A DNA stretch of 64,000 nucleotides, from contig NC_060252.1 of NCBI RefSeq assembly GCF_921293095.1, forward strand, positions 37,820,881 through 37,884,880, in the 5' to 3' direction. This document shows, piece by piece, positions 1 through 14,000 of this stretch. Within the stretch, counting starts at the first letter, position 1; every line of letters begins with the position of its first letter. Source of the stretch: Ischnura elegans. Taxonomy: Eukaryota; Arthropoda; Insecta; Odonata; Coenagrionidae. Under the pieces are notes generated by a model, which was not told where the DNA came from, did not search any database, and saw only the letters and a list, made by a program, of their open reading frames with translations. Position numbers and translations under genes: made by a program.

Positions 1-2302
1 AGGGCAGCGAGTCGACCCTTTTGTCTACGGGGTCGCTGAACCAAAACGTTCCGCTTTGTGTCAAGGTCGACGCTATTCTCTCACCTGATCGGCAGAACAT
101 CACGAGGTGTGATTCCGGTGAAATATCCTTGCGATTTAAATGTACAGAGGGGTGGAGAGAAAGAAAGGGAGACGATTCATGCATAATGACAGCAGAGACG
201 ACAAATAAGATACCGAGTACAAAATTATATGTGCGAACACCAGCAAAACTGCTGAGGGTAACACGTGGCACCAAATAATAATAATATTTATTAGACATCA
301 ATCAAATTCAATCCTCAGTAGTCCCCGTCAAAACCACGACGAGTAATTTTTTCATGAGCTTACGAAATACCTAACGAAGAATTTTGAAATGTTCAACCTT
401 TAATCGTATTTTCTAACAAATAAATAAAGCATATAAGTCACCATGAAAACCTAAAATATTTTGTCAAACATAGAAAGTATTTTGGATGATACCTCTGAAA
501 ATTACCAAATGTAGACTAATTTGCGGTGAAACCAAGTCAGTTTGAGTAAGTAAAAACGGTAGTGTAAAAGTATGAAATAAATTTGTAGATAATATCAATT
601 TAATTCTAAACGACCACTGAAAAATTATGGCATCATGTCGTGAGCGACATCAAATTTACATAAACTAACTTGACGCTATTTGATATGTTAATGAATAACA
701 TACTTCAGAGATTACCCATTATAAATTAATTCTGCTTAAATAAGAGAGCCCAATTTTTCAACTGAATTTAAAAATGAAAATTTTCAACGTCCTTTTTAAA
801 CAATATTAAGAAATTTCACCATGCAGTGTCGCAAATCATAGATGGTAAAATCAATTCATTGAAGCGGGTTGAGTTTCATAGTACCATGCAATCATTGAAA
901 TTTAGTTCGAAGATGGCCTAATTGACTTATTTACATCTTAATAATGCAATCATTTCTAAAGATGAATATCCCAGCACTTCAGGAAACTTCGCTAATTTGT
1001 ATCGCCTTCACCAACGCTTCACGTTTGGCCTAACTGGGTTTCGCTTATCGCCAATATTCCTCCCCTTTTTAAAAACGTGACAACTTAAGGATAAATAGGA
1101 TCTAGAAGCTTCTTTACATTTGCTGGAGGAAGAAGGTGATCTCGGTGCTGGGCTAATTTCTCCTGCTTTCACAAGGCGACCCCTTCGCGTGACTTTCTTC
1201 GTATCTTTCTTTTCGACCGTGACACGAGGATCCAACCGCGAAGTTCAACCCAGCCGTCGCAAACTGGCGCAATCTCATCAAATCTAGGGAACTTTTTCCC
1301 TTTTTTGAGCTCATCTCCCTACAAGATCAAAAAAAAGAAAGCATACTGTGAGAAGCTATTATTACCTCTTGAAGCTTTCCTGTTTAGGGAAGAAAAACGG
1401 CAGGTAAACAGCGAGCTTCTAGAAGTTTGATCTGTAGTTCTTATCGTAAGGGGTCTGCCTAATTCGGCGGGGAGTTTATAAAGAGGAGTATAAGAATTCT
1501 CGAAACGATTGGATCACAACTTCGACTGTACCTACTGAAGGGGACGGCTGGGACATGAGTACGTGGGCGGCAAATTTCAAATTAAAATTGCCAATTATAT
1601 TTTGCACTAAATATACAGGATGGAGAAAAATTGTCACGAATTTTTAACCGTGAAAAAGTATGAGAGTGGGAAATATGTTCCCAGCGAATAAATTTATTCC
1701 TGGGATACCACTTCAACGAAGATCCGTGTATTCCTTAATTCCATCCCCGGTTTACTCTTCAGACACGCTACTCCTCTTCCAAATTTACCCAGAGCAAGTA
1801 TAGCCCTGACATCCCCATCCTCTCAAACATTGACGTAACTCTATGGGGGATGAGGGTATGGATCTCTCCCAAAGCCTCAGAGGAATGAAAAAATTATTTC
1901 AAACTATTTTCTAGTTTTCACATGTAATAACTGCATCTGCTTAAATTCAAATCTTTAGTGCCGAAATGATGTATTTCCAGGCATGTCCACTGCCCTCAAC
2001 ACTTACAGTGCTGACCTTGGTACTGTAGGTCTGTATCTCAGAGCTGGTCCTTTTTCAATACTATTACGTTATTTCTTTATAACCAACCTTTGATACGAGA
2101 AATAGGCCTTGATATATTTTTAAAGAATGAATTTGGCTTTCGTTTTTTTTTCATTTTTTCATCTATAGGTTATTTCCACTTAGTTCAAAAATTGCAAACT
2201 ATGAATCTCTCAAAAGACGGATGTCGAATTATAACGCCCGTAAAAACAATCGAAGGATTTCACGAGGCGTAGTATTAAGCCCATAGCACGCAAAGTGTTA
2301 AT
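1..2302. other. No gene recognised; weak promoter-like motifs near 1.1-1.5 kb
   Basis: Short open frames at 21-278 (+) and 1008-1235 (-) have no recognisable domain and no clear splice context. Around 1098-1112 and 1417-1430 there are GAA/TTC inverted units of the heat-shock-element type (for example CTAGAAGCTTC), and a TATA-like TTTATAAAGAGG lies near 1486. No coding exon follows directly. A short AAT-repeat at about 271-290 could be the tail of a decayed retroelement. Confidence 0.4.
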
Positions 2303-2745
2303 ATGGCATGCATAGGAATAATTAGCACATAAGGAGTGAATTGTGAGGTGATTGTTCTGGTCCAGGAAAGAACATTGCTCCTCGACAACAAAATAGCTTA
2401 GAAAATTTGGATAGATAATTTCGTATTTTTAAAGCCCAACAATAAATCAACATTGCTGTCCATCACACGACTTGACAATATAATGAGGAAATATAAATAC
2501 TTCCAAGCTGTAGCAGTGAAGAGAAATATCAATTGGCCTTAAAAATGGCATGCATAGGAATTAATAGCAACATATATTAGACAAAATTGAGAGATAATTG
2601 CTCTGGTCGACGAAAAAAACTTCACTCCTCGACAACAATAAAGCTTAAAAATTTGGATCAGATTTTAAAAGAAAATTTGAATGGGGAATTTCTTATTTTT
2701 AAAGCCCCGCAATAAATCAATATTGCAGTCCATCACACGATTGAT
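2303..2745. repeat. Tandem duplication, unit about 242 bp
   Basis: Two diverged direct copies start with ATGGCATGCATAGGAAT at 2303 and 2545. Both continue through CTCCTCGACAACAA and end with CCATCACACGA. The second copy has about 27 extra bases. No coding content is seen. Confidence 0.8.
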
Positions 2746-2789
2746 CGACGCCGAGCGTATCCTCCCGAGTTCCAGAACAATTCCTTTCA

Positions 2790-3110
2790 AATTCTCACGG
2801 ATGACTTACGGTGTTCTCCGGGCCAACTGCGTCTGCCGGAGGGTCGCGGGTGAAAAGTTAGTCCCCCCCCTCCCCTCCCGGCCAATGAGAGTGTATCGCC
2901 AGCGCCTGTACAAAGTCTCGGCTCGGCAGTCCTGGATCGATGTCCTAGGTCGCGGGTCAAGGCGCCGGATGGCACGGCACGCCTTTATCACGGGGCACGT
3001 AACGCGGCACGGCATACTCCTTGCAGCCAGACCTCCCCAGCCGCCGCAGTGAGAGCCTGGGAAATTCCCCTGTCGTGCTTTTTAAGCATCCAAGAGGCTC
3101 GCCATTGTCC
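2790..3110. promoter_or_regulatory. GC- and CpG-rich island, candidate promoter upstream of the ODF3-like gene
   Basis: This is a sharp GC-rich island in AT-rich DNA. It is rich in CpG, open in several frames on both strands, and has a CCAAT box (GGCCAATGAGAG) near 2880. A usable donor, CCGCA|GTGAGAG, follows position 3048, so a non-coding first exon that splices to the acceptor at 4895-4896 is possible. Open frames on both strands here are explained by base composition. Confidence 0.3.
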
Positions 3111-3282
3111 CGGGGGGGGTTGTCTCACCATCTCTGTTGGATGGAAATGATGTGATTAGATGACGGGGAGGGAATGAATTCCAATAGCCCGTTTATAATT
3201 GACTAGCAGGCCATCCGGCGTTGATAGGGATGGATAGTACCCAGAGAAGTGGAAAACTTGAAACCTGGAATTCATGGTCACA

Positions 3283-3837
3283 CAGTAGCGGATACAGAAA
3301 ACACTCGAGGGGGGCGGAAAAGATATTTTAGCCACCTAAATTGTTATCTTAATGAAAAATAATCAAGTTACATGCAAAGTTTTATTCAAATTGAAAATGC
3401 ACATATGCAGGACACTGTCAACTTCTGATATTAAAAAGTTACAATTGTGTTTCTGCAATGTTCGGCAATGAAGGCGGCCCCGCAAGGAGGGGCGTGCGCC
3501 TCCTGTGCCCCCCATATGTATCCGCCACCAGGGGCGCAGTTAGGAATTAAGGCTTGGGGGGGCGGGGGTTTAGATGAAACTGATACCGGAGTATGTGGGG
3601 GGTATGGAATACCTGCCATGATAAGCGGTAGGTGCGGGATTGATAAGTTGCGGAATTTTAAGATAAATGTTTCAAAAAGGTGAGTTTTATGGCTTTCTGA
3701 GGGATATTTTATTAAACCTTACCCTATTCTATTAGTAATTTCAATCCAATTAAGTAAAATGGATTAAATTTAAAATTTATCTGAGCTTTCGGTGGGTCTT
3801 ATCCCCCAAACCCCCCCCCCCCCTCGCTGCGCCATTG
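3283..3837. mobile_element. Composite hAT-type MITE: family A fused to family B
   Basis: The left part (3283-3538) is family A: it starts CAGTAGCGGATACAG and ends in TATCCGCCAC. The right part (3539-3837) is family B: it starts CAGGGGCGCAG and ends CTCGCTGCGCCATTG. The outer flanks are TGGTCACA (3275-3282) and TGATCACA (3838-3845), a 7/8 match of the length hAT elements duplicate. No duplication is seen at the A/B junction. A 13-C run lies at 3811-3823. Confidence 0.8.
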
Positions 3838-4896
3838 TGATCACATAGCAGGATTATTAGCTGTCTCTTTGAGCATGACAAGAGGTGTGCCTACCCGGCA
3901 GGATGTCCAACCGCAGAAGTTGTATGACGTAAACGGTAATGAGAAAACGACGCAAAGAACGCAACCGAAAGTAGCACTTAGGGGTTCTAGAGTATGAGAC
4001 ACACACATGCACTGACTTTGGTCAAAATCCGTGCAGCCCTATGGAAACGAATAGGGGCAGACAAACATGCATCCTCTTTTAGATACATGTAGTTATGCAG
4101 GAAATGAACTGTGGACGACTTCGAACTTTATTAGATTTTATATTCACCTACATGAAAAATTTAATAATTTGATTTCAAATTAAAAATCGTGTCTTTTTCA
4201 AATACGATGTTCCAAATTTTTTCCCGATGAATTTGGCCAAATTTCTGTGCTCTATTTAAACCACATTATAAATGATATCTCTTCTATATTTCACCACGTA
4301 CATACATAATAAAAATTATGTCATTGCAACGACCTGGATTTTGCTGCACAGGTCTTTTCAATAAATTACATTTTCATGTAGAATCAGAAAGTTAGGTCAT
4401 TATCAGAATCATTAAATCAGCTATACATTTCTTTTCAATAATGATGATAGCTAAATTCATCATTCGTTATTAGTAGATATTATGAAAGGTAACTATATCG
4501 AAAATTGTGATAGGATAGGCGATCTCTTCAGCACATGTATCAGGGGTAGCTACCACAAGAGAAAATATCTTGATTCCAATTCATCAAACAAATATGCTTC
4601 ACTTTCACAATATTAGCGAATAAATTTACTACAAATCTAAGGTAATATTAATAAACGTAATTATATTAAAACTTCATTTTGGAAAAAAATCTAATTAAAA
4701 ATATTCAGTGTAATTTATCATTCCACAAAATTGGTCATCTCATCTTCAAAAAACATTTTGGAAATCTTATAAATATATTCAAGTAAAATATAAAATTGAA
4801 ATATAATCACATAGATGCAAAACTATAATAACCACTTGTCTCTCAATAATATCTGACCAGGGAAGCAAATCTTAATTTTTCCCCTTTTTCTTTCAG
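3838..4896. other. AT-rich non-coding stretch, nothing recognised
   Basis: No coding frame or repeat of note was seen. The stretch ends in a pyrimidine-rich tract and the acceptor TTTCTTTCAG at 4887-4896, which opens the first coding exon of the ODF3-like gene. Confidence 0.6.
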
Positions 4897-5043
4897 TAGA
4901 TTATTCAGAAGAATAATAGAACAGCACTCGGACAATGGGAGGACACACCCAGCGCCCTTGGACTCCAACAAAGAGAAGGGGTCCCATCGCAGCTGAATAT
5001 TCAAGTCCTGGACCGGCATGTGTTACATTACCAACAAGCATAG
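4897..5043 (+). CDS. ODF3: ODF3-like exon with start codon
   Basis: The acceptor is TTTCAG at 4891-4896, so at least one 5' non-coding exon lies upstream. The leader is 38 nt, with ATG at 4935 in context GGACAATGG. It encodes residues 1-36 including YSSPGP. The donor is CATAG|GTAAAT after 5043, leaving phase 1. Confidence 0.9.
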
Positions 5044-8000
5044 GTAAATACAGAGCAATATATCAATACCCTCTTTCAAACTTAAGTTTTAAATTAAAAA
5101 AATTAATATGCTAAATTCTATACTTGTCTCTATGCACTATTAATCATACTGGACCTCAAGATATCTGGAGTGTTTGCCTCCTCTAGTAATTCATTTCAAC
5201 TGACATACATATGTTGGAATGCGAAAGGTGAAAAAACTGGCATGAATTTATGAAATACACTTTTTCCACCAATAAAATGTGTGAGCAAGAATCAGTGCTA
5301 GAAGTGATGGTTCACCTGAAGTTTTTGCTATGTACTTTCAACGCCCACCTATAACTACATACTACCTCACAACAGTAGCGGATATAGAAAACACACAAAG
5401 GGGAGTGCAAAAGATATCTTGAGTTGCCTTTACTTTTATCATAATAAAAAATGATCAAGTCACAGGCAGAGTAAAAGAAATTTTTAATTAAAGGGATTAT
5501 ACACACGTATAAAAGACAATGCCATCTTAAGATATAAAAAAGTCACAATAGTGGTTCTGCAATGTTTGGCAATACGGGCGGACCCGCAAGAGACAGGTGC
5601 GCGCCCCCATCTGTATCTGCCACTGCCTCACAAGCTACCTCAATAGGGGTGTTAGGACACCAGCCACGAAAAAATACCAGTACTGAGTTCCACCCAGCCC
5701 TTGTTAAAGTCTTTTAATGTTCCAGAGAAAAACAAATTCCTACACCTTAACATTCGGCAAAATATCTCTCTCACATTATTGCTTCTGTTGGAACAAGAAA
5801 CTATTAAGGCTATATGATCATTTTCTCCATGTCACTCAGAAAGATACTCATCTAATTGCTCAAGCAAAGTCTTGCACATAGCACCCAAGTCTCTACAGTG
5901 GCTCCCAGCCTAATTCAAGTGCATATAAGATGTGTGGCACTTTCTTATGGGCCCATAGCAGTTTTTGATGCATTGCACAGCTTCTCTTTGTATTCATTAT
6001 GTTTACGGATTAAGTTATTCTGTACTGGATCCCAAATGTTTGCTGCATATTCAAGGAGTGGCCTGATGAGAGCAAAATAGCACCTTACTTTCACTTGTTC
6101 AATTGGAAACCTTCCCAAAATGATATACTGCTGCAAAGAAACTATGTCTAAAATATGAATGAAATCACAGGAAAATGAAACAGATTTTTGAAAATATTAA
6201 TGTGGGGATAATTCAAGAAAATATCTCCAACAATATTGTCATTTTTACTGTAAGACACAGTCCCCTAGTCAGCAAAAATTTGTAATGGCTCATGTGCTAG
6301 GACTGTACTGGTAAGATTATGTTTTTAATATATTCTCAGCACATTAATTGCTAAGTTTGTGGCTGAATGGTAAACATGGTGTAAGAACATACCTAACTAA
6401 TATGATTTATGAATAAATGTAGCCTGAGTAGTTTCAATTAGAATCCACAAAGTTTACTCTGGATGTCTTGCCTACATTGAATGACCTGACTGTACTTTTT
6501 TCACATTTTCTTAGGCCCTGGCTCCAAAAGTGCTCGAGCACCCGCATTCAGCTTTGGAAGTCGGCACAACAACAAGAATGACAGCCCTGGACCAGGACCC
6601 GGCCAGTACAACGTGACCGGATTGAGTGCAAAGGGTAAGTCTATATAAGATTTATAAATATGGATTTATTGATAAATTATTGAGGTGCTAGCCCAAAACA
6701 ATAATGAAAAAAATAATTTCTATTGCCATGAACTGAGAGGAAAATCTGGGTAAGCTAACATTTTTAATACAAATTGGTCACGATTATCCCAACTGCATGA
6801 GGCATTCTTTTATGCGACACATTAATTAGAGGTGGGCTAACATTTCAATTTTATTTTGGATACAAAATACTCCTTAGGGCACTAAATGGCACTTGAAGTA
6901 CAAAATAAAAATTACTCTAGAATACTGTACGAATACAAAAATATGTACAATTATAATTTCAAAATATTTTCTTCAAATACAAAATGCAGCCCACCTTTGG
7001 ACTACTGAATTCAAAATTTTCGAGACCATTAATTAAAATGCATTAATATTTAACAACTTTAAATTTATCAATTAAAGAGGAAAAAGGATGAGATAATTGA
7101 TGATTTCGTGGCTTGGAGTATTAAAAAAGAGCTGAGGTGAGGCATAGCCAATATTATAGTTTTTGCGAGTATCCAGTTTACTTAAAGTGGCTATACATCC
7201 TGGTTTGGCTGAGACAGTCCCAGTTTAGACCACTTTCGAGGGCATCCCATGGGATACTGAAAATTCTCTACAATATACCCGTTTCATGCAAAAATTATGG
7301 GAATTATGTTTTTACAATAACAGTATATAACAGAAAACACTGCACTATATGGCAATAAGAGTTTAGAATAAAAGTATCTTAAGATTGTAATTAGCCTAAC
7401 TTCAGCATACAATAATCAAATAACGGCATTATCAATGAACACCATCAGTTTGAAGCCGAATGTCGCAGCAGCGATGGTAACAGTGCACCGTCCTTTACCC
7501 TTTGTTGGATCCTGTTCCGAATATTCCGCTACTCAACTCCCCTCAGCTCACTACATTTTATTATAATAATAGTAATAAAAGTAATTTTAGTTCCGATTTT
7601 ACAAATCCATTTGCATGGACTAAGGCTGTAAGGTTTTCAGACTTTCCCCTTTACTAAGATGTTCCTGTCTAGACAGAAATATTTACAGGCACCCAACACT
7701 TACTCATGTCATGCATGAAATGCATGAGAAGTTTAAGCAACATTTATACAGTTACATTAACCCTTTCACTGCTATGAACGTACTTGGTACGTTCGCACGG
7801 CAGGCTGCTGTGAACGTACTTTTTCTTCCTCCCTCCCTGCCATGCGCTCAGCACTTTCACCGACTCCGAAAGGCCTCTAATCCGGGACCCTTTCCTTAAC
7901 AAGCTCACCCTCGCTGGCCCCTTTCTTCGACCCTATGAGCGGGAGGGACCTCCCTCCCCAAAAGCAACCACTCTGACTGCATTTGGAAAATCTATCAATC

Positions 8001-11000
8001 AATCCGATCATCAAAAAATGATTTTTTGCATCACATTCGTGCCAATGAAGCAATCAAGTACGTCTTTGAACAGTGTTTCTGCGATGAAAAGTAACGATTT
8101 TGTTAACTTTGCCAAAATGGCCAATTTCAGGTGGTCTGCAGCCACGTATTTAGCAAAGTTAACAAAATTATTACTGTCAGTGCGCACAGGGGTGCAGCCA
8201 GGAATTAAGGCTAGGGGGGGTTTTAGGCACCACTAATACTGGGGGGCTTGGAGGTATTGCATACCTGCCAGAGTAAGTGGGAGGTGCGGAGGCCTTCCAC
8301 CAGAAAAAATTAAGATAAATGGTTCAAAATATTGATTTTTACGGACTTATGAAGGATATTTTATTAATCCTCACACTATTCTATAAGCAATATTAATCCA
8401 ATTCAGTAAAAGAGATTTAACTTAAAAATTTCTGTGAGCTCTGGTGGGGATTTTATCCCCCAAAACCCCCCTCGCTGCGCTACTGAGTGCGCATGCAGTC
8501 AGAGCGGTCACTTTTAGGGAGGGAGGCCCCCGCTTGGAGGGTCGAAGAGAGGGGCCAGCGAGGGTGAGCTCGTCGAGGTAATGGTCCTGGATTAGCAACC
8601 CCTTCGGAGGGTGTGCCACGCCCATCCTGAAAGTACCTGCTCCATGGGCCCACGAAACGCATTTTAACCTTTTCGCCAAATGTGAGAAGAAGGTTTTCAG
8701 AGATTGAACAGCAGTGCAAGTGTTAAGAAACTGAACGCATTTTCATGAGTAGAATGAAAAATGTATGTGGAAGCGGCATACCAGAAGGAAAAAGTGGTTA
8801 TCATGAAAATTGCTGTTCAGTACTCCCACAGACACCGATCCTCTTATGCGACCAGGCCATGAAAAAAAGGGTTTAAGAAATTTAAAATAATTCTTCCAGA
8901 GGTGTATTGCATAATGACAACATATTACTTAGCAAAAAAGTTCTTTATGTCAGGTTAAAGGGAGCAAATGTGAATTGTTTCTCAGAAATGTGAAAAGAAA
9001 CATCATAAAGTGTATAGTTTTCGGTTTATTCAGTGAAATGCACTGCATATTGCAGCAATGCAGGACCTATAAATATCATTGATAAATTTTATAAAACTCC
9101 AAAATACAGAACATTTGAGGAAATAAACACCCCCATCATTAGAAAAAGTCTTTACATTATGCAAATGCATTACATCTTGTCATTAGGTCTGGTGTGGGCT
9201 TTCAATCCAAGGTTCTTATTATGGCGGTGGTGGAGATTTTATAGACAACATTCAAGCCATACCCCACAAGGGTAGAGACATGAGTGGAGGGCGCATCAAG
9301 TGCAGAATGTAGTTTTAAGATTGGATATTAAATCATGATCATCACAGTGCCTTTCGTTGAGAGCAGGTTAAATTCATGTTTTGCTTTTTGTCACACTTCT
9401 CTCGTGACACAATTTCCTAAGTTCTCAGATACCTCTTTCAATCATAAAAGCAAGCCATAAGACTTTTCATAAAATTATAAGACAGAAGTAATGTATGTAA
9501 GTAACTATTACTTAAGTGTAAAGCTAAAAGTTACAATAAATGAGAAACCAATTTCAGGAGTCAGGGTAACAATGTTGAAATCTAATAGAAGATTTCTGGT
9601 TCATTCCAACAAAAGCTTGGGGCCAGTTGTGAAATCACAAAAGGAGCCAGTTAAAATAAAATTTCAATTTATTATTTGAGGACATAAAACAGGTCTTCAT
9701 AAATTGATTTTCGACTAAAGATACATGACTGAGAGGCAGCTGAGTTATCATGTGGCAGTATCTCTGCAACTTGATTAATTAAAAAAATCATATTCTAGAG
9801 GAATTATTCAGCTTTGATTTGAGAGGCGAGACTTGGAAGTGCCAACAAGTGGTCATGAGTGGAGAGGCCAGCAGTCAACAGCCTATAAAATGCATATATT
9901 TCACCTGTCACATTTAATATGATGATGAATATAGCACCCTTAACTCCAAGCAGAAATACATATTAAGTATATAATTAATACCTGTTATTCGCCTCACCTA
10001 TTAAAGTTTATAGCACTCAAAATATTGCTTTGCAGGTCGTGACAGTCCCCAAGCTTCCACTCTTCACGGAAGACCCAAGGACCCAAAGGGAGATCAGACA
10101 CCAGCACCCGGAGACTACAATCCTGAGAAAAGCGAAAAAGCTGTACACGATCATTCTCCTGAGTACACGTTTGGACACAAAACACAGATGGAAAAGCCAA
10201 GTGATACGCCAGGTAAGAAGAAAATACAATCCAAAACTACAAAGTTATAATGAAACAGCAAATAAGATATAGAAAGTCTGATGTCTTCCGGCTTCCTGTC
10301 TACTGTTTTGACTATGTGGTGATATCCCAACAAGTATGAGTACGTTACAAAACAAAATACCTATTGGGTAAAATGTACTCCTGACATTACTCCCAAAAAT
10401 TATTTAAACTAAACGCAAATGTTGAGTAAAAAATGATTTAATAATCCTCTCATTAAAAAAAAGCAAGAGACAAAAAAAGTTGGCTTTTTTCAAATTCACT
10501 TCTTAAATTGGCCCATAAAATTCTTTAAAAGAATTTCATTAACGTCTAAACGAGTTATCTGGCAGCGTCAGAAACTCACTTTTAATACCTTCTCAAAAAC
10601 TATTTAAAAAAGATAAACGTCTATGAATTTCATCAAAAATCTGTAAACTTTCCAAGTACTACAACTTTGCATGATCAAACCAAACGAAGCAGGAATTGTT
10701 ACCATATTCAACGAAATAGATTGCGCCTGTTTTCACTCTCGTTTTTCGTCGAAATTCGACTTCCCGCGACCCAGACTCACGAGCAAGGAGCTTAGAAGAA
10801 TAAGCTGTTCTTCTAAGCTCCTTGCTCACGAGGGAACTTAACTGCTATCTATGTGCAGTAAATTAGACTAAGATGGTCACGTCCATTCAGAATTGGCGGC
10901 AACTGAGTAATGATTCAAATTGAATTATATATGATAACTAGATTTCCCGGTCAGTCATGTTTATAGTCATTATAGTCACTCGTTTATTTATTTTTGCTGT

Positions 11001-14000
11001 ATCTAATTTCTTGAAATTAAATTAAATGAACTTCAACTTTATGAGATTCAAACTTAGCACATGAGCTAATTGAAATTATAAATTTCTTGCATGAAGCACA
11101 CATGATCTTATTAGGGTCCTGCCTCCTGCTGGGTCACAGAGGGTTATCAATTACCGTTCCTATGAGTTTTAGTGGTCGTTATTTTCCCATCCTATTAAGC
11201 AAGAAAGCTGATATGAAAATAAACTGCCAGACATTAAGATGTGCACCATCAGATACTAAATTTTTTAATAACTTCAGAAAAATAAAAAAGAGAAATTTTA
11301 GAAAACTTCAATTATAATCGGTGATCAATATATCTCCGATCATCAGCATAAGATCATTAGTGACTGATATATCCAGCACTAACCTCAAGATGGTAAATGC
11401 CTTGCAGAATACTAATATTTGAGTAAAAAATGATTATAAATCTCCATGTGAAGAGAGAATAGTAATACATACATACAACGATATTGGGTAGAAAATTACA
11501 TATTGAAATGATACCAAACAAGTCTCTGTTTTCCCCTTATTGTTCTCTCTCTCTGAGAGAAGCAGGTGTGCAACCCTACCATTAATATTTTCTATGTGCT
11601 GAATGAATGCTACGAATACTTACGTGCTGTTCTGGCCCACAAGATTTAGGTACCTACAGTATACCTTATTTATCTGAATATAGTCCCCCCTTTTTTTCCA
11701 AAAATGCACATGGTAAAAGTAGAGGGGGGGACTATATTCCTGTGCATTTTTAGAAATTTTTCCCAAAACAAAAGCCTCAAATTTTGGGGGGGACTTATAT
11801 TCAGAGAACTACAGTATTCATTGGCATTTTAAGTAGACATGTCGTAAAGCTATCATTTACATGTATTCATCATACTCTTCATACCTAACTATTGTAGACA
11901 ATACTTCTATGCACACACATTTCTTCAGAAGCAGAATAGAATGAGAAAATATGCTATAAAAAAATGCCATTGCTTGTGAGAATATATGTAGGCATATCCC
12001 ATAAAAGCACAGCTTATGATAACAATTGGTGATACAAAATATGTATCGATTATGTATGAATTATTTGATTTGTCATAGGTAGCAATGTTCACACAAGACA
12101 TATGTAAACTGATGTATATGTGGCTAATTTTATAGAAGCATTATGCCCTCTGCACATTAACTAAGCATGAAATAAATTCAATGAGAGAGACTGGTTACAG
12201 AGACACACAAATTTTTAAGTGTTTAACACATTCAGAGCAGAGCTCTTCAATTGACGTGGTCCCCTCTAAGCCGAGATACTGAGCACGTCAATTGACGTGC
12301 TCTGCCGGTCGGGCAGGGAGCCCTTTCTCCACCTCTGTTTATAATAATAATAATAATTTTATTTCTATTTGGTTACAATGTAACATAGAAAACGTCATAT
12401 AGTGGACAAACAACACACGAGATAAAAACCTAAGAGACAGATGACAGTGGTACATATTTTAGCTTCCAGAATAAGAACATATTAGATATACATGATAGAT
12501 CGCAGTGATTTAATATATGTACATGTTATGGCTAGCAAGGTGTCGAGTTTTTTTTGTTAACATATTTTTTACACAAGTCGTAGTACTCATCTAGTGAATA
12601 AATTGAATTTTGATATATAAGCGTTTTTAATTTGTGCTTGAATGAGTTGCTATTTTGGATTGCTTTAATATCTGGTGGTAGTAAGTTAAAAAGTTTGGCC
12701 CCTTTATGATATGGTCCTTCACTAGCAAGTTTAGATGACCTCAGTTCAATATGTATATCATTTTTTTGTCGGGTGTTTATTTGGTGTATTTGACAGTTTA
12801 GATCAAACGAGTTCAGATTTTTTTTGACATACATTATTAAATTAAATACATACAAGGTAGTAAGAGGCATAATTTGTAAGGATTGAAAATGTGCCCTGCA
12901 GGACTCCCTATAGGGTAGATTGAGAATAGCCCTGATTGCCTGTTTTTGTATTTTAAAAATTTTATGAGATTGATGTGAGCCACCCCAGAAAATAATTCCA
13001 TATGACAGATGTGACTGAAAATTTGCAAAATAGAGGCATTTTCAAATATCGATACTGGTACTTGTTTTTAGATATCTTAATTGAAAAAGAGTTTTATTTA
13101 GCTTAGAGGTAAGGGTTTCTATATGCATAGACCATTTCATTGTTGATTCATACTCCAAGAAAATTGAGGTTTTCAACAAATTTTAAATCATTTCCATATA
13201 ATTTTACTGATCTCTGCCAAAATTAACACAGACTGTTTTTTGAGCGTTAATGGCCATCATGTTATTTTGACACCAGTCTTCTAAACATTTCATTGTGGAA
13301 CAAACTTTCTTTAGTAGATCAGATTTTTTATTGGATTCGATGAGAACATTTGTATCATCTGCAAATATTATAGTTTTTGCTTCTGGGATACTCTCAGGTA
13401 GGTCATTAATATATAAATGGAATAATAGAGGCCCAAGAATGGAACCTTGAGGAACACCCATTTAGTTTGAGGCTTATATCCACTTCCATGTCTTCTGATT
13501 GTGTGTATGACCTTCAGCAAGCTTCCCTCTTTTGTGTCTTCCCAACCGTGTGCTCGTTGGTAAAAATCAGTATTTGAACGGAATTTATGGCGCGGAAACC
13601 TCCATCTATTTTTCTTCCTTATTTTTACGGCCGATTTTGACGACTTTAATGAAAATCAGGCCCGCATTGAATGTGTTAGGAGGAGTTTGAAACCTGAAAG
13701 AGTGTTATTTGTGCATGCCTCTTCCTCTTATTTTGAGTTTTACCATTTTAATCTAAATGCACATTCATTTTGTTCACAATAGCGCCAAACGTATACAATA
13801 TTCCACCGGCAATGGGATCAACAAAGGAGGGTAACAAAAAGGCTGCACCATCATTCACAATTTCTGGACGCCAAAAGGAGTTCACTGATGACCGTGTTCT
13901 GACTCCAGGACCAGGAACTTACAATAACTCTTCCCCTGACCAGTACAAGGCTCGCCGATCACCCGCGTACTCCATCAGCGCACGCTATCAACTACCATCA

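Noticed and set aside
2303..2745. CRISPR-like spacing of repeats
   Set aside because: Only two long diverged direct copies in eukaryotic DNA; a plain tandem duplication.
2681..3052. 123-codon frame in the GC-rich island
   Set aside because: It starts inside a tandem duplication and overlaps equally long frames on the other strand; it has no domain, and the island is better read as regulatory.
12532..13461. Independent minus-strand genes with RT-like frames
   Set aside because: The frames are successive pieces of one truncated, frameshifted LINE.
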